From: Streptomyces olivaceus
GTDB taxonomy: Bacteria; Actinomycetota; Actinomycetes; Streptomycetales; Streptomycetaceae
Direction: 5' to 3'
Assembly (NCBI RefSeq): GCF_000721235.1
Contig: NZ_JOFH01000049.1
Location: forward strand, 1 to 63,342
DNA: 63,342 nt
A program made the position numbers and the translations under genes. The notes under the pieces were generated by a model. The model was not told the DNA's origin. It ran no database searches and saw only the letters and a list, made by a program, of their open reading frames with translations. Numbering within the stretch: the first letter of the stretch is position 1; each line of letters begins with the position of its first letter. Shown here piece after piece: positions 36,957 through 44,489 of this stretch.

Positions 36957-37718
36957 ATGTCCACAGGCGTGATCATCGTTCTGATCGTGATCGTGGCGGC
37001 CGTGCTCGTCGTCGCGGCCGTCCTTGCCCTGCGCGCACGGGGCCCACAGCACGGCGGGAGCCTGAAGCGCCGCTTCGGCCCGGAGTACGACCGGGCCGTC
37101 GTCCGGCACGACGGCGACACCAAGGCCGCCGAGCGCGAACTCTCCGAGCGGGTGCGGCGGCACGGGTCGCTGCACACACGGCCGCTGGAGCCCGCCGAGC
37201 GCGAGCGCTTCGAGGCCCGCTGGACCGCGGCCCAGGAGCACTTCGTCGACTCCCCGCGCGAGGCGGTCGGCGAGGCGGACCGCCTGCTCGCCGAGCTGGC
37301 CGGCGCCCGGGGCTATCCGGACGGCGCGCAGTACGAGGAGCAGCTCGCGGCGCTGTCCGTACACCACGCCCACCACGTCGACGGCTACCGGCGCGTGCAC
37401 CGCGTGACGCACGCGCAGGCGCAGACGCACACGGCAGGCGCGGGCAGCGGCGGCGCGGGGACGGCCGCCGCGTCGGACACGGAGGAGCTGCGTGAGGCCC
37501 TGGTCGCGGCCCGCGCGCTGTTCGAGCAGCTGGTGCGTCCGGGCCGCCACGACGACGGCAGGCCGGGGACCGGTGCGCGCGTCGCCCCCGCCCCCGCAGC
37601 CGCGTCCGGTCCGGCATCCGCGCCCGGGTCCACCCCCGCGTCCACCCCCGCTTCCGAGCCTGCCGCTCGTGCGCCGCACGGGTGGTCGCTCGGCAAGCGC
37701 CGGCCGAAGGAGAGCTGA
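36957..37718 (+). CDS. Membrane-anchored helical protein with proline tail
   Basis: This 253-residue protein has an N-terminal transmembrane helix (residues 5-25), then a charged helical domain (FGPEYDRAVVRHDGDTKAAERELSER...) typical of a small Streptomyces 'secreted/membrane' family. An Ala/Pro/Ser-rich tail ends it. GGAAGG is five bases before the ATG. It is followed within 5 bases by a related protein; the segment HFVDSPREAVGEADRLL is matched there by GFVDAPRASVEEADRVL. Confidence 0.75.
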   Translation: MSTGVIIVLIVIVAAVLVVAAVLALRARGPQHGGSLKRRFGPEYDRAVVRHDGDTKAAERELSERVRRHGSLHTRPLEPAERERFEARWTAAQEHFVDSPREAVGEADRLLAELAGARGYPDGAQYEEQLAALSVHHAHHVDGYRRVHRVTHAQAQTHTAGAGSGGAGTAAASDTEELREALVAARALFEQLVRPGRHDDGRPGTGARVAPAPAAASGPASAPGSTPASTPASEPAARAPHGWSLGKRRPKES

Positions 37719-37723
37719 GGAGC

Positions 37724-38236
37724 ATGCCCGACGTGACACGCGAACCCGGCACCGCGACGGAACCCATCCCCGTGACCGAACCCGTCCCCGCAGCCGAACC
37801 CGCCCCCGCGGCGGAGCCCGCCCCCACGACCGAACCCGCCCTCGACACCGAACCCGACCGTGCGCCCGAACCCCCGCCTGTGCCCGAGTCCGCCCCCGCG
37901 GTCGCCCCCGGCACCGCGACCGGCCCCGGCACCGCCTCCGGGCCGCTCCTCCCGCGCGAGGAGTCCGACGAACTGGGGCGGCGTCTGCACCACGCGGTGA
38001 CCGGGTTCGTCGACGCGCCGCGGGCCTCCGTCGAGGAGGCCGACCGCGTCCTGGAGGAGATCGCCGCGCGCCTCACCGACGCCGTGGCACAGCGCCGACG
38101 CGACCTGCGCACCTCCTGGCAGGGCACCGGCGAGCGCACCGGCGAGGAGGCCGCCGCCCTCGGCGCGGACACCGAACAACTCCGCCTGGCCCTGCGGGAC
38201 TACCGCGAGCTGGCGGACCGCCTGGCGCACGCCTGA
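37724..38236 (+). CDS. Helical protein with EPxPxxEPxP repeat N-terminus
   Basis: This 170-residue protein starts with a ~60-residue Pro/Glu/Thr repeat region (EPVPAAEPAPAAEPAP...), followed by a helical domain related to the C-terminal part of the preceding gene product. GAGGAG overlapping the upstream stop region precedes the ATG. There is no membrane segment. It is probably a partner of the upstream protein, co-transcribed and coupled. Confidence 0.75.
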   Translation: MPDVTREPGTATEPIPVTEPVPAAEPAPAAEPAPTTEPALDTEPDRAPEPPPVPESAPAVAPGTATGPGTASGPLLPREESDELGRRLHHAVTGFVDAPRASVEEADRVLEEIAARLTDAVAQRRRDLRTSWQGTGERTGEEAAALGADTEQLRLALRDYRELADRLAHA

Positions 38237-38246
38237 CCGGTCGGCG

Positions 38247-38654
38247 CTACCGCCCCGCCCGGCGCTCCCGCCACTGCCGTACGACCTCTTCGACGTTGTA
38301 GGGCTTCTTGCCCAGCGGGGGGCCGGGCGGCGGCTTGAACATGACCTCGCGGATCTTGGCGTTGACCTCCTCGACGATCCGGCGGACCATCCGCTCCGAC
38401 GGTGCGTCGAGGGCCGCCTCCAGGGCGTCCTCCGCCTCCTTGCGCAGGGCCAGGGTGGGCGGCAGTACGGAGAACCCCTCGCGGGCCATCTTGCGCCTGA
38501 CCCACCACAGTTCGTCGTAGGTGCTGTCCAACTCACCGGGCAGCGGCTTGCCCGCGCCGGGCAACTCGGCGAACTCGCCGCGCGCGTCCGCGTCTCGGAT
38601 CTGCTTGTCGACCCAGGACTCGAAGTCGACGCCGGGTGGCTTTCGCTCGGTCAT
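38247..38654 (-). CDS. DUF1992 (DnaJ-homologue subfamily C-like) protein
   Basis: This 135-residue protein has the DUF1992 signature: VDKQIRDADARGEFAELPGAGKPLP near the start and LWWVRRKMAREGF. The family is widespread and is named after DNAJC28, but no J domain is present here. The function is unknown. It is convergent with the preceding helical gene, 10 bases between stops. Confidence 0.9.
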   Translation of the reverse strand: MTERKPPGVDFESWVDKQIRDADARGEFAELPGAGKPLPGELDSTYDELWWVRRKMAREGFSVLPPTLALRKEAEDALEAALDAPSERMVRRIVEEVNAKIREVMFKPPPGPPLGKKPYNVEEVVRQWRERRAGR

Positions 38655-38756
38655 GCACCCAGTGTGCCGGACACCGCACCACCGGTCGATCTATCATGCG
38701 GCGGCGACGTCTCAGGTCCCCGTCGGGTCCCCGTCCGGTCCCAGCAAGGAGCACAC

Positions 38757-39149
38757 GTGCTTGAACTCACCATGGCCACCGTCACCGCGGCGGACGAGGG
38801 CGCCACAGCCGGCATGCAGATGGCCGACGCGCCCAGCGAGCCGGACGCGGTGCTGCGGGTGGGCCGGGACAAGTCCGTGTGCAGGCTGTCGACGCCGGAC
38901 GACTGGCTGTTCGTCTCCCGGGTCCACCTGGAGTTCCACTGCGGCCCCGACGGCGCGTGGCGGCTGAGCTGGCTGCGCGGCTCCCAGGCGGACCCCTCCT
39001 CCGAGGTCCGGCTGACCGTCGGCGAGCACATGCAGACCCTGCCGTACGGGGGCACCGTGACGCTGCCGAGGGGCGGCAGCGGCGAGGTCGTCGTCCGGGA
39101 CCGCGTGGAACCGCGCAGCGTCAACGTCGGCTTCTACCACGAGGTGTAG
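38757..39149 (+). CDS. FHA-like domain protein
   Basis: This 130-residue protein shows a forkhead-associated-like core: VLRVGRDKSVCRL, then VSRVHLEFHCGPDG (the S-R-x-H phosphothreonine-binding motif), then GSQADPSSEVRL and GGTVTLPRGG. It probably recognises phosphothreonine on a partner, perhaps a Ser/Thr-kinase target. AAGGAG six bases before the GTG at 38757 sets the start; an ATG at 38772 is also in frame. Confidence 0.75.
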   Translation: MLELTMATVTAADEGATAGMQMADAPSEPDAVLRVGRDKSVCRLSTPDDWLFVSRVHLEFHCGPDGAWRLSWLRGSQADPSSEVRLTVGEHMQTLPYGGTVTLPRGGSGEVVVRDRVEPRSVNVGFYHEV

Positions 39150-39643
39150 GTGCGGGAGGGGCATGGGTGCCCTCCTCGGTCAGGCCGGGACGCGGCGAGT
39201 GGTGCGTCCCGCATGTTGTCAGGGTCGCTTGCCACACTTCCCGGCACCTCCCGGGTCGGGCTGTCCTCAGCTTCCACTGTTCTTCGTCAGGTGTGCGGCA
39301 GTCCCGCCCAAGGTTCGATCCTCTTCGTGGGCACGAGGCCGTCTGGTCGGGTCGCAGACGGCAGGACAGTCGGAGGCGGCCTTGGCCGAGGCGTCGTCCG
39401 CCTCGTCGACGCGACGTTCGGGCTGGGCATGATGCTGCCGGCTTCGCAGGTGTGGACGCCGGCCGCCCGTGAGACGCATCCCTTTCACCTGGTTGCCCAG
39501 ACCGTCGGCGACCACGCTGACTGGCTGCGGGCCGGCGGGCAGGACGCGCTCGCGGGACCGGACGATGTGCCGGGCGTTGCAGCGGTCGGCCTGAATCCTC
39601 GTTTATGTGGGCCGGCCATCCGGAGCCGTGACGGGGAGAGATC
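39150..39643. other. 494-bp stretch without a recognised gene
   Basis: Three overlapping frames stay open, but none has a ribosome site or a family match that I know, and the amino acid patterns look like shadow translation. The stretch may be a degraded insertion between the core FHA gene and the TetR-led accessory group. Confidence 0.5.
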
Positions 39644-40294
39644 TCAGCACGTTCGCCCATCGCTTTCCGATTCGGCGAAAGCCCGGGCGAGGTACACAGT
39701 GGGAGGCAGTGGCCTGTTGTGGGGGCAGTTCGTGATTGCCTGGATCACGAAGGCAGCGAAGCGTCGAGAGGCTGCTACTTGCGCCGTGGCGGGTACCATT
39801 TGGATACCCTTGTTGGCCAGGAGCAAGATAATGAGATCGTCCGGTTCGAAGTCGGGGCGCAGGTTTCCGGACTCCTTTGCCCGGACGGCCAAGTCGGCGA
39901 TGGCCCTGAGTATGCGGGCACGGCTGGTGGTCACGGTCATGGCTCGGGGATAGACCGACAGGAAGGCTTCGGTAAAGCCTCGGTCGCGTGCGTGCAGTTC
40001 ACAGATTTCCTCGATGACCCGACACAGGCCGTGCCATGAATCGGGGTCGGCGGTTGCCCGGTCGATGATGTCTTGACAGGCGTGAAGTTGGTCAGCGAAG
40101 GCTGCGGTGACCAACGATTCCTTGGTAGGGAAATGCCGGTAGAGGGTGGCTGGTCCGACGCCGGCGCGTCGGGCGATCTCCCGCGTCGGAATCGTCAAGC
40201 CTTCCTTCGAGAACAGTTCCCGGGCAGCTTCGAGGAGCCGATCACGGTTGTCCCGCGCGTCCGAGCGCAGAGAGTGAGAGAAATTCCGCGTCAT
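39644..40294 (-). CDS. TetR family regulator
   Basis: This 216-residue regulator has an HTH at about residues 36-56 (PTREIARRAGVGPATLYRHFPTKESLV) and a helical C-terminal domain. By eye, codon use is less GC-extreme than in the neighbours. It is divergent from a quinone-oxidoreductase-like gene; the gap contains a CCaaCCGgaCGGtGG dyad. It probably controls that gene and the DsbA-like gene after it. Confidence 0.9.
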   Translation of the reverse strand: MTRNFSHSLRSDARDNRDRLLEAARELFSKEGLTIPTREIARRAGVGPATLYRHFPTKESLVTAAFADQLHACQDIIDRATADPDSWHGLCRVIEEICELHARDRGFTEAFLSVYPRAMTVTTSRARILRAIADLAVRAKESGNLRPDFEPDDLIILLLANKGIQMVPATAQVAASRRFAAFVIQAITNCPHNRPLPPTVYLARAFAESESDGRTC

Positions 40295-40308
40295 GCTCTT
40301 ACTTTAAA

Positions 40309-40323
40309 CCAACCGGACGGTGG
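40309..40323. promoter_or_regulatory. Candidate TetR operator CCAACCGGACGGTGG
   Basis: This is an imperfect inverted repeat just upstream of the tetR start, preceded by AAA. It resembles the CCG/CGG-armed sites of several Streptomyces TetR proteins. Confidence 0.45.
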
Positions 40324-40420
40324 CGTCCGCTACTTTCGAGTCAGGTCATATCTCGTATGCGCGATGTGCAGTGGACAAGGTGCGTACGCGAAAATTCGAG
40401 CATGTGGAGGTTAATGCCCA

Positions 40421-41383
40421 ATGAAGGCCGTAGCGATCGGGACCTATGGAGATCCCGAAGGGCTCACTTTGGTAGATCTGCCGACGCCCAGCCCGCCCGA
40501 AGGTGAGATTCTGATCGCTGTCGAGGCGGTGGGGGTCGCCGGCATGGATGCCCAGATTCGCAGTGGGGCGCTGGCCGATTACGGCTTCGAGGAGGGGTTC
40601 GTCCCTGGAAGTGAGGTAGCGGGCACGGTAACAGCCGTCGGTAAGGGGCGCGACGATTCCTGGATCGGTCGCCGGGTGTGGGCTTTCACTGGCCTGGGGG
40701 GTGGCTACGTGGAGCAGGCGTGCGTACCGCTGGAACAGGTAGTGCCTCTGCCTCCGGAACTGTCACCGGTCGAATCGGTCACCATCGGCAGCTCCGGAAG
40801 CGTCGCCCACTTCGCCTTGGTGCACGCCCATCTCGCCCGGGGAGAGGCGGTGTTGATACGCGGGGCCGCGGGCAGTATCGGTGTCATGGCCGTGCAACTG
40901 GCCACACGCGAGGGCGCTTCCGCGGTGGCGGTGACCACGTCGTCGACCGAACGCGGAGACCGCCTGCGGCAACTGGGCGCAACGCACGTACTCGATCGCT
41001 CCGGGGCCGGTCGCGCCGATGCTCCGGCGGGTTACTGCGTGATCTTCGACGTTGTGGCGGGCGACGAACTGCCGGTGTTTCTGGACCGGCTCAATCCCAG
41101 AGGGCGCATGGTCACTGTCGGCGCCGTTGGAGGCCAGCCGCCCGTGGACTTCGGACGCGTGCTGATGGCGCAGTTCCAGAGGTCGACGTCGTTCGCCACC
41201 TTCAGCGCAGCATCGGTAGGCGCAGCGGATCTGCAGGCCGTACGCCGTGACCAGTTCGCCGCCGTGGCCCGCGGTGAACTCACCGCCGTGGTGCACGAGG
41301 TGCTTCCGCTGGACCAAGCCGTCCTGGCACACCAGAAGATGGACGCTGGCGAGGTCTTCGGCCGGATCGTGCTGGCGCCCTGA
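40421..41383 (+). CDS. Zinc-independent quinone oxidoreductase (MDR family)
   Basis: This 320-residue medium-chain dehydrogenase/reductase has an N-terminal GroES-like domain (VEAVGVAGMDAQIRSG, FVPGSEVAGTV) and an NADPH-binding fold with the loop IRGAAGSIGVMAVQLA. The cysteine zinc ligands of alcohol dehydrogenases are absent, placing it with NADPH:quinone reductases. It is divergent from a TetR gene and followed by a DsbA-like gene, suggesting an inducible redox-stress unit. Confidence 0.9.
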   Translation: MKAVAIGTYGDPEGLTLVDLPTPSPPEGEILIAVEAVGVAGMDAQIRSGALADYGFEEGFVPGSEVAGTVTAVGKGRDDSWIGRRVWAFTGLGGGYVEQACVPLEQVVPLPPELSPVESVTIGSSGSVAHFALVHAHLARGEAVLIRGAAGSIGVMAVQLATREGASAVAVTTSSTERGDRLRQLGATHVLDRSGAGRADAPAGYCVIFDVVAGDELPVFLDRLNPRGRMVTVGAVGGQPPVDFGRVLMAQFQRSTSFATFSAASVGAADLQAVRRDQFAAVARGELTAVVHEVLPLDQAVLAHQKMDAGEVFGRIVLAP

Positions 41384-41546
41384 CCGTCGCATTCGCCCTG
41401 CGACTCCGACCAGGGTCGGCCGGTGTCGGTGCGCTCGTGGTCGAGCGATCCTCATGGGCGCTGAGCGCGGATGCGTCGCCGCTTCGATCACCCTGCCCAG
41501 TCACTCTCTGCGATTCCCCAGTTCCGAATCGGAAGGAAACCATCCC

Positions 41547-42353
41547 ATGTCCGTATCGGCATCTCTCTCGGCTCCGCTGCGCATCGATGTATGGCTGGAT
41601 TTCTGCTGCCCTGCCTGCTACCTCGCTGAACCGCGCTTGGAGGAAGCCGTGGAGGCCGAGGGCGGTGCCACACGAATCGCCGTCGTGCGGCACTCCTACG
41701 AGCTGCTCCCCGACGTCGATGACACCGTCGTCGACGCCTTCGGGTACATACTGCACAAGTTCGGTGGGAACCAGGCGCAAGCCGAACAGCAGGAGCAGCG
41801 TATGGCCGACCTCGCTCGCGCCCAGGGAAGGGACTACCTGCCGCACCGGCCGAGCGCCAACTCCTTCGACGCGCACCGCTTCCTGCATCTGGCCCGTGCG
41901 CACGGCAAGGCCGACTCCTTCTTCGCGCAAGTGCAGCAGGATCTGTTCGCCAAGGCGACCAACATCTACGACACCGCCTACCTCATTCAGGCCGCCACCC
42001 GACTGGGAATCCCCTCCGAAGAAATCCATGAGACAGCTACAACAGACGCCTACGCCGAAGCGGTACGTGCCGACCGGGGTATGGCTCGCGAAGCCGGTGC
42101 CACCGGGGTTCCGTATGCCGTCTTCGGCAACCGACTCGCCGTCCCCGGCGTCGTGACCGTGGAAGACTACCGAAACGCCATCCAACAGGCTCGACGAGAC
42201 AGCGAGGGAGAGCACACGAACTCCCCGTCCCAGCCGTTCACTGTCCTTGACGTCCCCCATGACGCCTTCTGCGACCCCGACACTGGCGTGTGCGCCGTGC
42301 GGCTTCCCGCGACGAAACCGTCGTCGGGAGAGTCGGCAACGGCACGGCAGTGA
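41547..42353 (+). CDS. DsbA/FrnE family thiol oxidoreductase
   Basis: This 268-residue thioredoxin-fold protein has the active-site C21-P-A-C24 within FCCPACYL, a helical insertion, the cis-Pro region GATGVPYAVFGNRLAVPG, and a C-terminal extension with two further cysteines (FCDPDTGVC). FrnE-like proteins assist disulfide chemistry in the cytoplasm. The ATG at 41547 follows AAGGA at ten bases. It lies 163 bases after the oxidoreductase gene. The 270 bases after its stop hold nothing I recognise. Confidence 0.88.
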   Translation: MSVSASLSAPLRIDVWLDFCCPACYLAEPRLEEAVEAEGGATRIAVVRHSYELLPDVDDTVVDAFGYILHKFGGNQAQAEQQEQRMADLARAQGRDYLPHRPSANSFDAHRFLHLARAHGKADSFFAQVQQDLFAKATNIYDTAYLIQAATRLGIPSEEIHETATTDAYAEAVRADRGMAREAGATGVPYAVFGNRLAVPGVVTVEDYRNAIQQARRDSEGEHTNSPSQPFTVLDVPHDAFCDPDTGVCAVRLPATKPSSGESATARQ

Positions 42354-42623
42354 CAAGCGGGGTACGGCACGCAGCATGGTGAGACGAGCGCTCTGCCGGC
42401 CGGATTCGCGGGGCTGGTCGCCAACGGCCGGCCACTCCGAGGTGAGTTCGGTGGGCCCGTGCTCTCTCGGGTCCGGGACGGGCGGGGGCCGAGCGTCCCG
42501 GACCCGGCGGGGTGTTGCTGCGACCACCCGAGCGCCCCGGCGGCACTGCTGCCCGCAGTTGGGGCGGTGCGACCGGCCCGTGGCCGGGGCGGCATGACTG
42601 CCCGCGGTGGCGGGGCGGGGCAG

Positions 42624-43994
42624 CTACCGCGACGGGGGTGAGCCGGGAAGGGGGCGGCCCGCGGATTCGGTCATGTACCAGACCGCCGCGCCGCCCACGA
42701 CCGCCGCGGCCATCATGTAGTACGCGGGCATCATCATGTTCCCCGTCGCCCCGATCAGCGCCGTCACCACCAGCGGCGTCGTCCCGCCGAAGAGGGACAC
42801 GGAGACGTTGAAGCCGATCGACAGGGAGCCGTACCGCACCCGGGTCGGGAACAGGGCCGGCAGCGCGGACGGCATCGACGCCGTGAAGCAGACCAGGAGC
42901 AGGCCCAGCGCCGCCAGGCCCAGCCCCACGGCCACCAGGCTGCCCTGGCGGATCAGCAGCAGCGCCGGGACGGACAGGAGCAGGAAGCCCGCGCAGCCCG
43001 CCGCGATCACCGGCCGCCGTCCGACCCGGTCGGTCAGCGCGCCCGCGAACGGCTGGACGACCATCATCAGCGCCATCACGGCCAGCACCACGAGCAGCCC
43101 GTGCGTCTCGTCGTACTCCAGCTCGCTCGTCAGGTAACTCGGCATGTACGACAGCAGCATGTAGTCGGTGACGTTGAAGACCAGCACCAGGCCGACGCAG
43201 AGCAGCAGCGCCCGCCACTGCCCCGTGACCATCTCCCGCAGCGGCACCTTCGGCCGGGCCGTCTCCGCCTTCTCCAGCTCCGCCGCGAAGGCCGGGGTCT
43301 CCTCCAGCCGCATCCGCAGGTACAGGCCGATGACGCCCATCGGCCCCGCGATCAGGAACGGGATGCGCCAGCCCCAGGACATCAGGTCGCCGTCCGACAG
43401 CAGCGCCGTCATCAGGGTCACGAGCCCCGCGCCGCCGATGTACCCGGCGAGCGTGCCGAACTCCAGCCAGCTCCCGAGGAACCCGCGGCGCTTGTCCGGG
43501 GCGTACTCGGCGATGAACGTGGACGCGCCCGCGTACTCGCCGCCGGTCGAGAAGCCCTGCACCAGCCGGGCGACCAGCAGCAGCACGGGTGCCCACACGC
43601 CGATCGTCGCGTAGGACGGGATCAGGCCGATGGCGAAGGTGCCGGCCGCCATCATGATCATCGTGAGGGCGAGGACCTTCTGCCGTCCCACCCGGTCGCC
43701 CAGCGGCCCGAAGACCACGCCGCCCAGCGGCCGGACCAGGAACGCCGCCGCGAAGGCGCCGAAGGTGGAGAGCAGCTGCGCCGTCGGACTGCCCGACGGG
43801 AAGAAGACCTTGCCCAGCGTCACGGCGATGTAGCTGTAGACGCCGAAGTCGAACCACTCCATCGCGTTGCCGAGCGCCGCCGCCTTGACGGCGCGCCTGA
43901 CGAGGGCGGGATCGGTGGCGGTGGGACGTGCGGACCCGTGGTGGGCGGAGGGGTGGTCGGAGGAGTGGTGGGCGGCGACGGTAGCGGCCGACAA
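42624..43994 (-). CDS. MFS transporter, metabolite:H+ symporter (MHS/ProP) type
   Basis: This ~456-residue transporter has 12 hydrophobic segments and the MHS signatures: ALGNAMEWFDFGVYSYIA in TM1, PLGDRVGRQKVL, and RLVQGFSTGGEYAGASTF. Substrates in this family include proline, betaine, citrate and alpha-ketoglutarate. The start is uncertain: TTG at 43994 gives the family-like N-terminus, while ATGs at 44096 and 44177 add an Arg/Pro-rich leader that looks noncoding. It stands alone, divergent from the GT87-PAP2 gene. Confidence 0.88.
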   Translation of the reverse strand: MSAATVAAHHSSDHPSAHHGSARPTATDPALVRRAVKAAALGNAMEWFDFGVYSYIAVTLGKVFFPSGSPTAQLLSTFGAFAAAFLVRPLGGVVFGPLGDRVGRQKVLALTMIMMAAGTFAIGLIPSYATIGVWAPVLLLVARLVQGFSTGGEYAGASTFIAEYAPDKRRGFLGSWLEFGTLAGYIGGAGLVTLMTALLSDGDLMSWGWRIPFLIAGPMGVIGLYLRMRLEETPAFAAELEKAETARPKVPLREMVTGQWRALLLCVGLVLVFNVTDYMLLSYMPSYLTSELEYDETHGLLVVLAVMALMMVVQPFAGALTDRVGRRPVIAAGCAGFLLLSVPALLLIRQGSLVAVGLGLAALGLLLVCFTASMPSALPALFPTRVRYGSLSIGFNVSVSLFGGTTPLVVTALIGATGNMMMPAYYMMAAAVVGGAAVWYMTESAGRPLPGSPPSR

Positions 43995-44489
43995 AACTTC
44001 GCTCGCCTGCTTTCGACGGGGACGGGGACGGGGGTGCCCGGACCCGCACGGCGGCGCTGTCGCCGGGCCGGAAGAAGCCCGCGGCGCGCAGCGCATGGAG
44101 CGTGCTCGGTCACGGGCGGAAAAGCGACCATAGGCGTTGATGCTCCGTTTACGCCCGGTATGCTTTTCGTTGCACACTGCATCAAAATGCCGTGCACGCA
44201 GCGGACATCCGCGCGCCGCGCGGTGTTCTCGATGACGTGACCTGTGATCCTTCTCGCTCCCGCGGGAGGCGGTCGCGGCACCTCCGCACTATCGTCGTTC
44301 GGACAAAACGCGGGCGGCACTCAGGTTGAGCGGGGGTTGCCTGCGTCTCCTCCCGGGGGTGGTGCGAGCCTCATAGGGTTCGCGGAAGCAGGTACGCGGC
44401 AGCGCCGGAGCAGTACGGCAGCACACTGCGTGCACGGCGCGGCACGTACGGTATGTACGGGCACGAACGGGGCGGGAGGCCGACGAGGC
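43995..44489. other. Divergent intergenic region, about 495 bp
   Basis: It holds the promoters of the MFS transporter and the GT87-PAP2 gene. An AT-richer core at 44140-44200 contains TGCACACTGCA (44172-44182). Open frames here lack ribosome sites. Confidence 0.45.

Noticed and set aside
39296..39345. A tRNA-like T-arm (AGGTTCGATCCT)
   Set aside because: The stem does not pair over five bases, and no acceptor, D or anticodon arm is found around it.
39150..39953. A 267-codon plus-strand frame between the FHA-like and TetR genes
   Set aside because: It runs antisense into the clear TetR gene and has no recognisable domain; treated as noncoding or degraded DNA.
43995..44177. N-terminal extension of the MHS transporter from ATG 44177 or 44096
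   Set aside because: The extension is Arg/Pro-rich with no ribosome site, and the family N-terminus starts near 43994; left out of the CDS but noted as uncertain.
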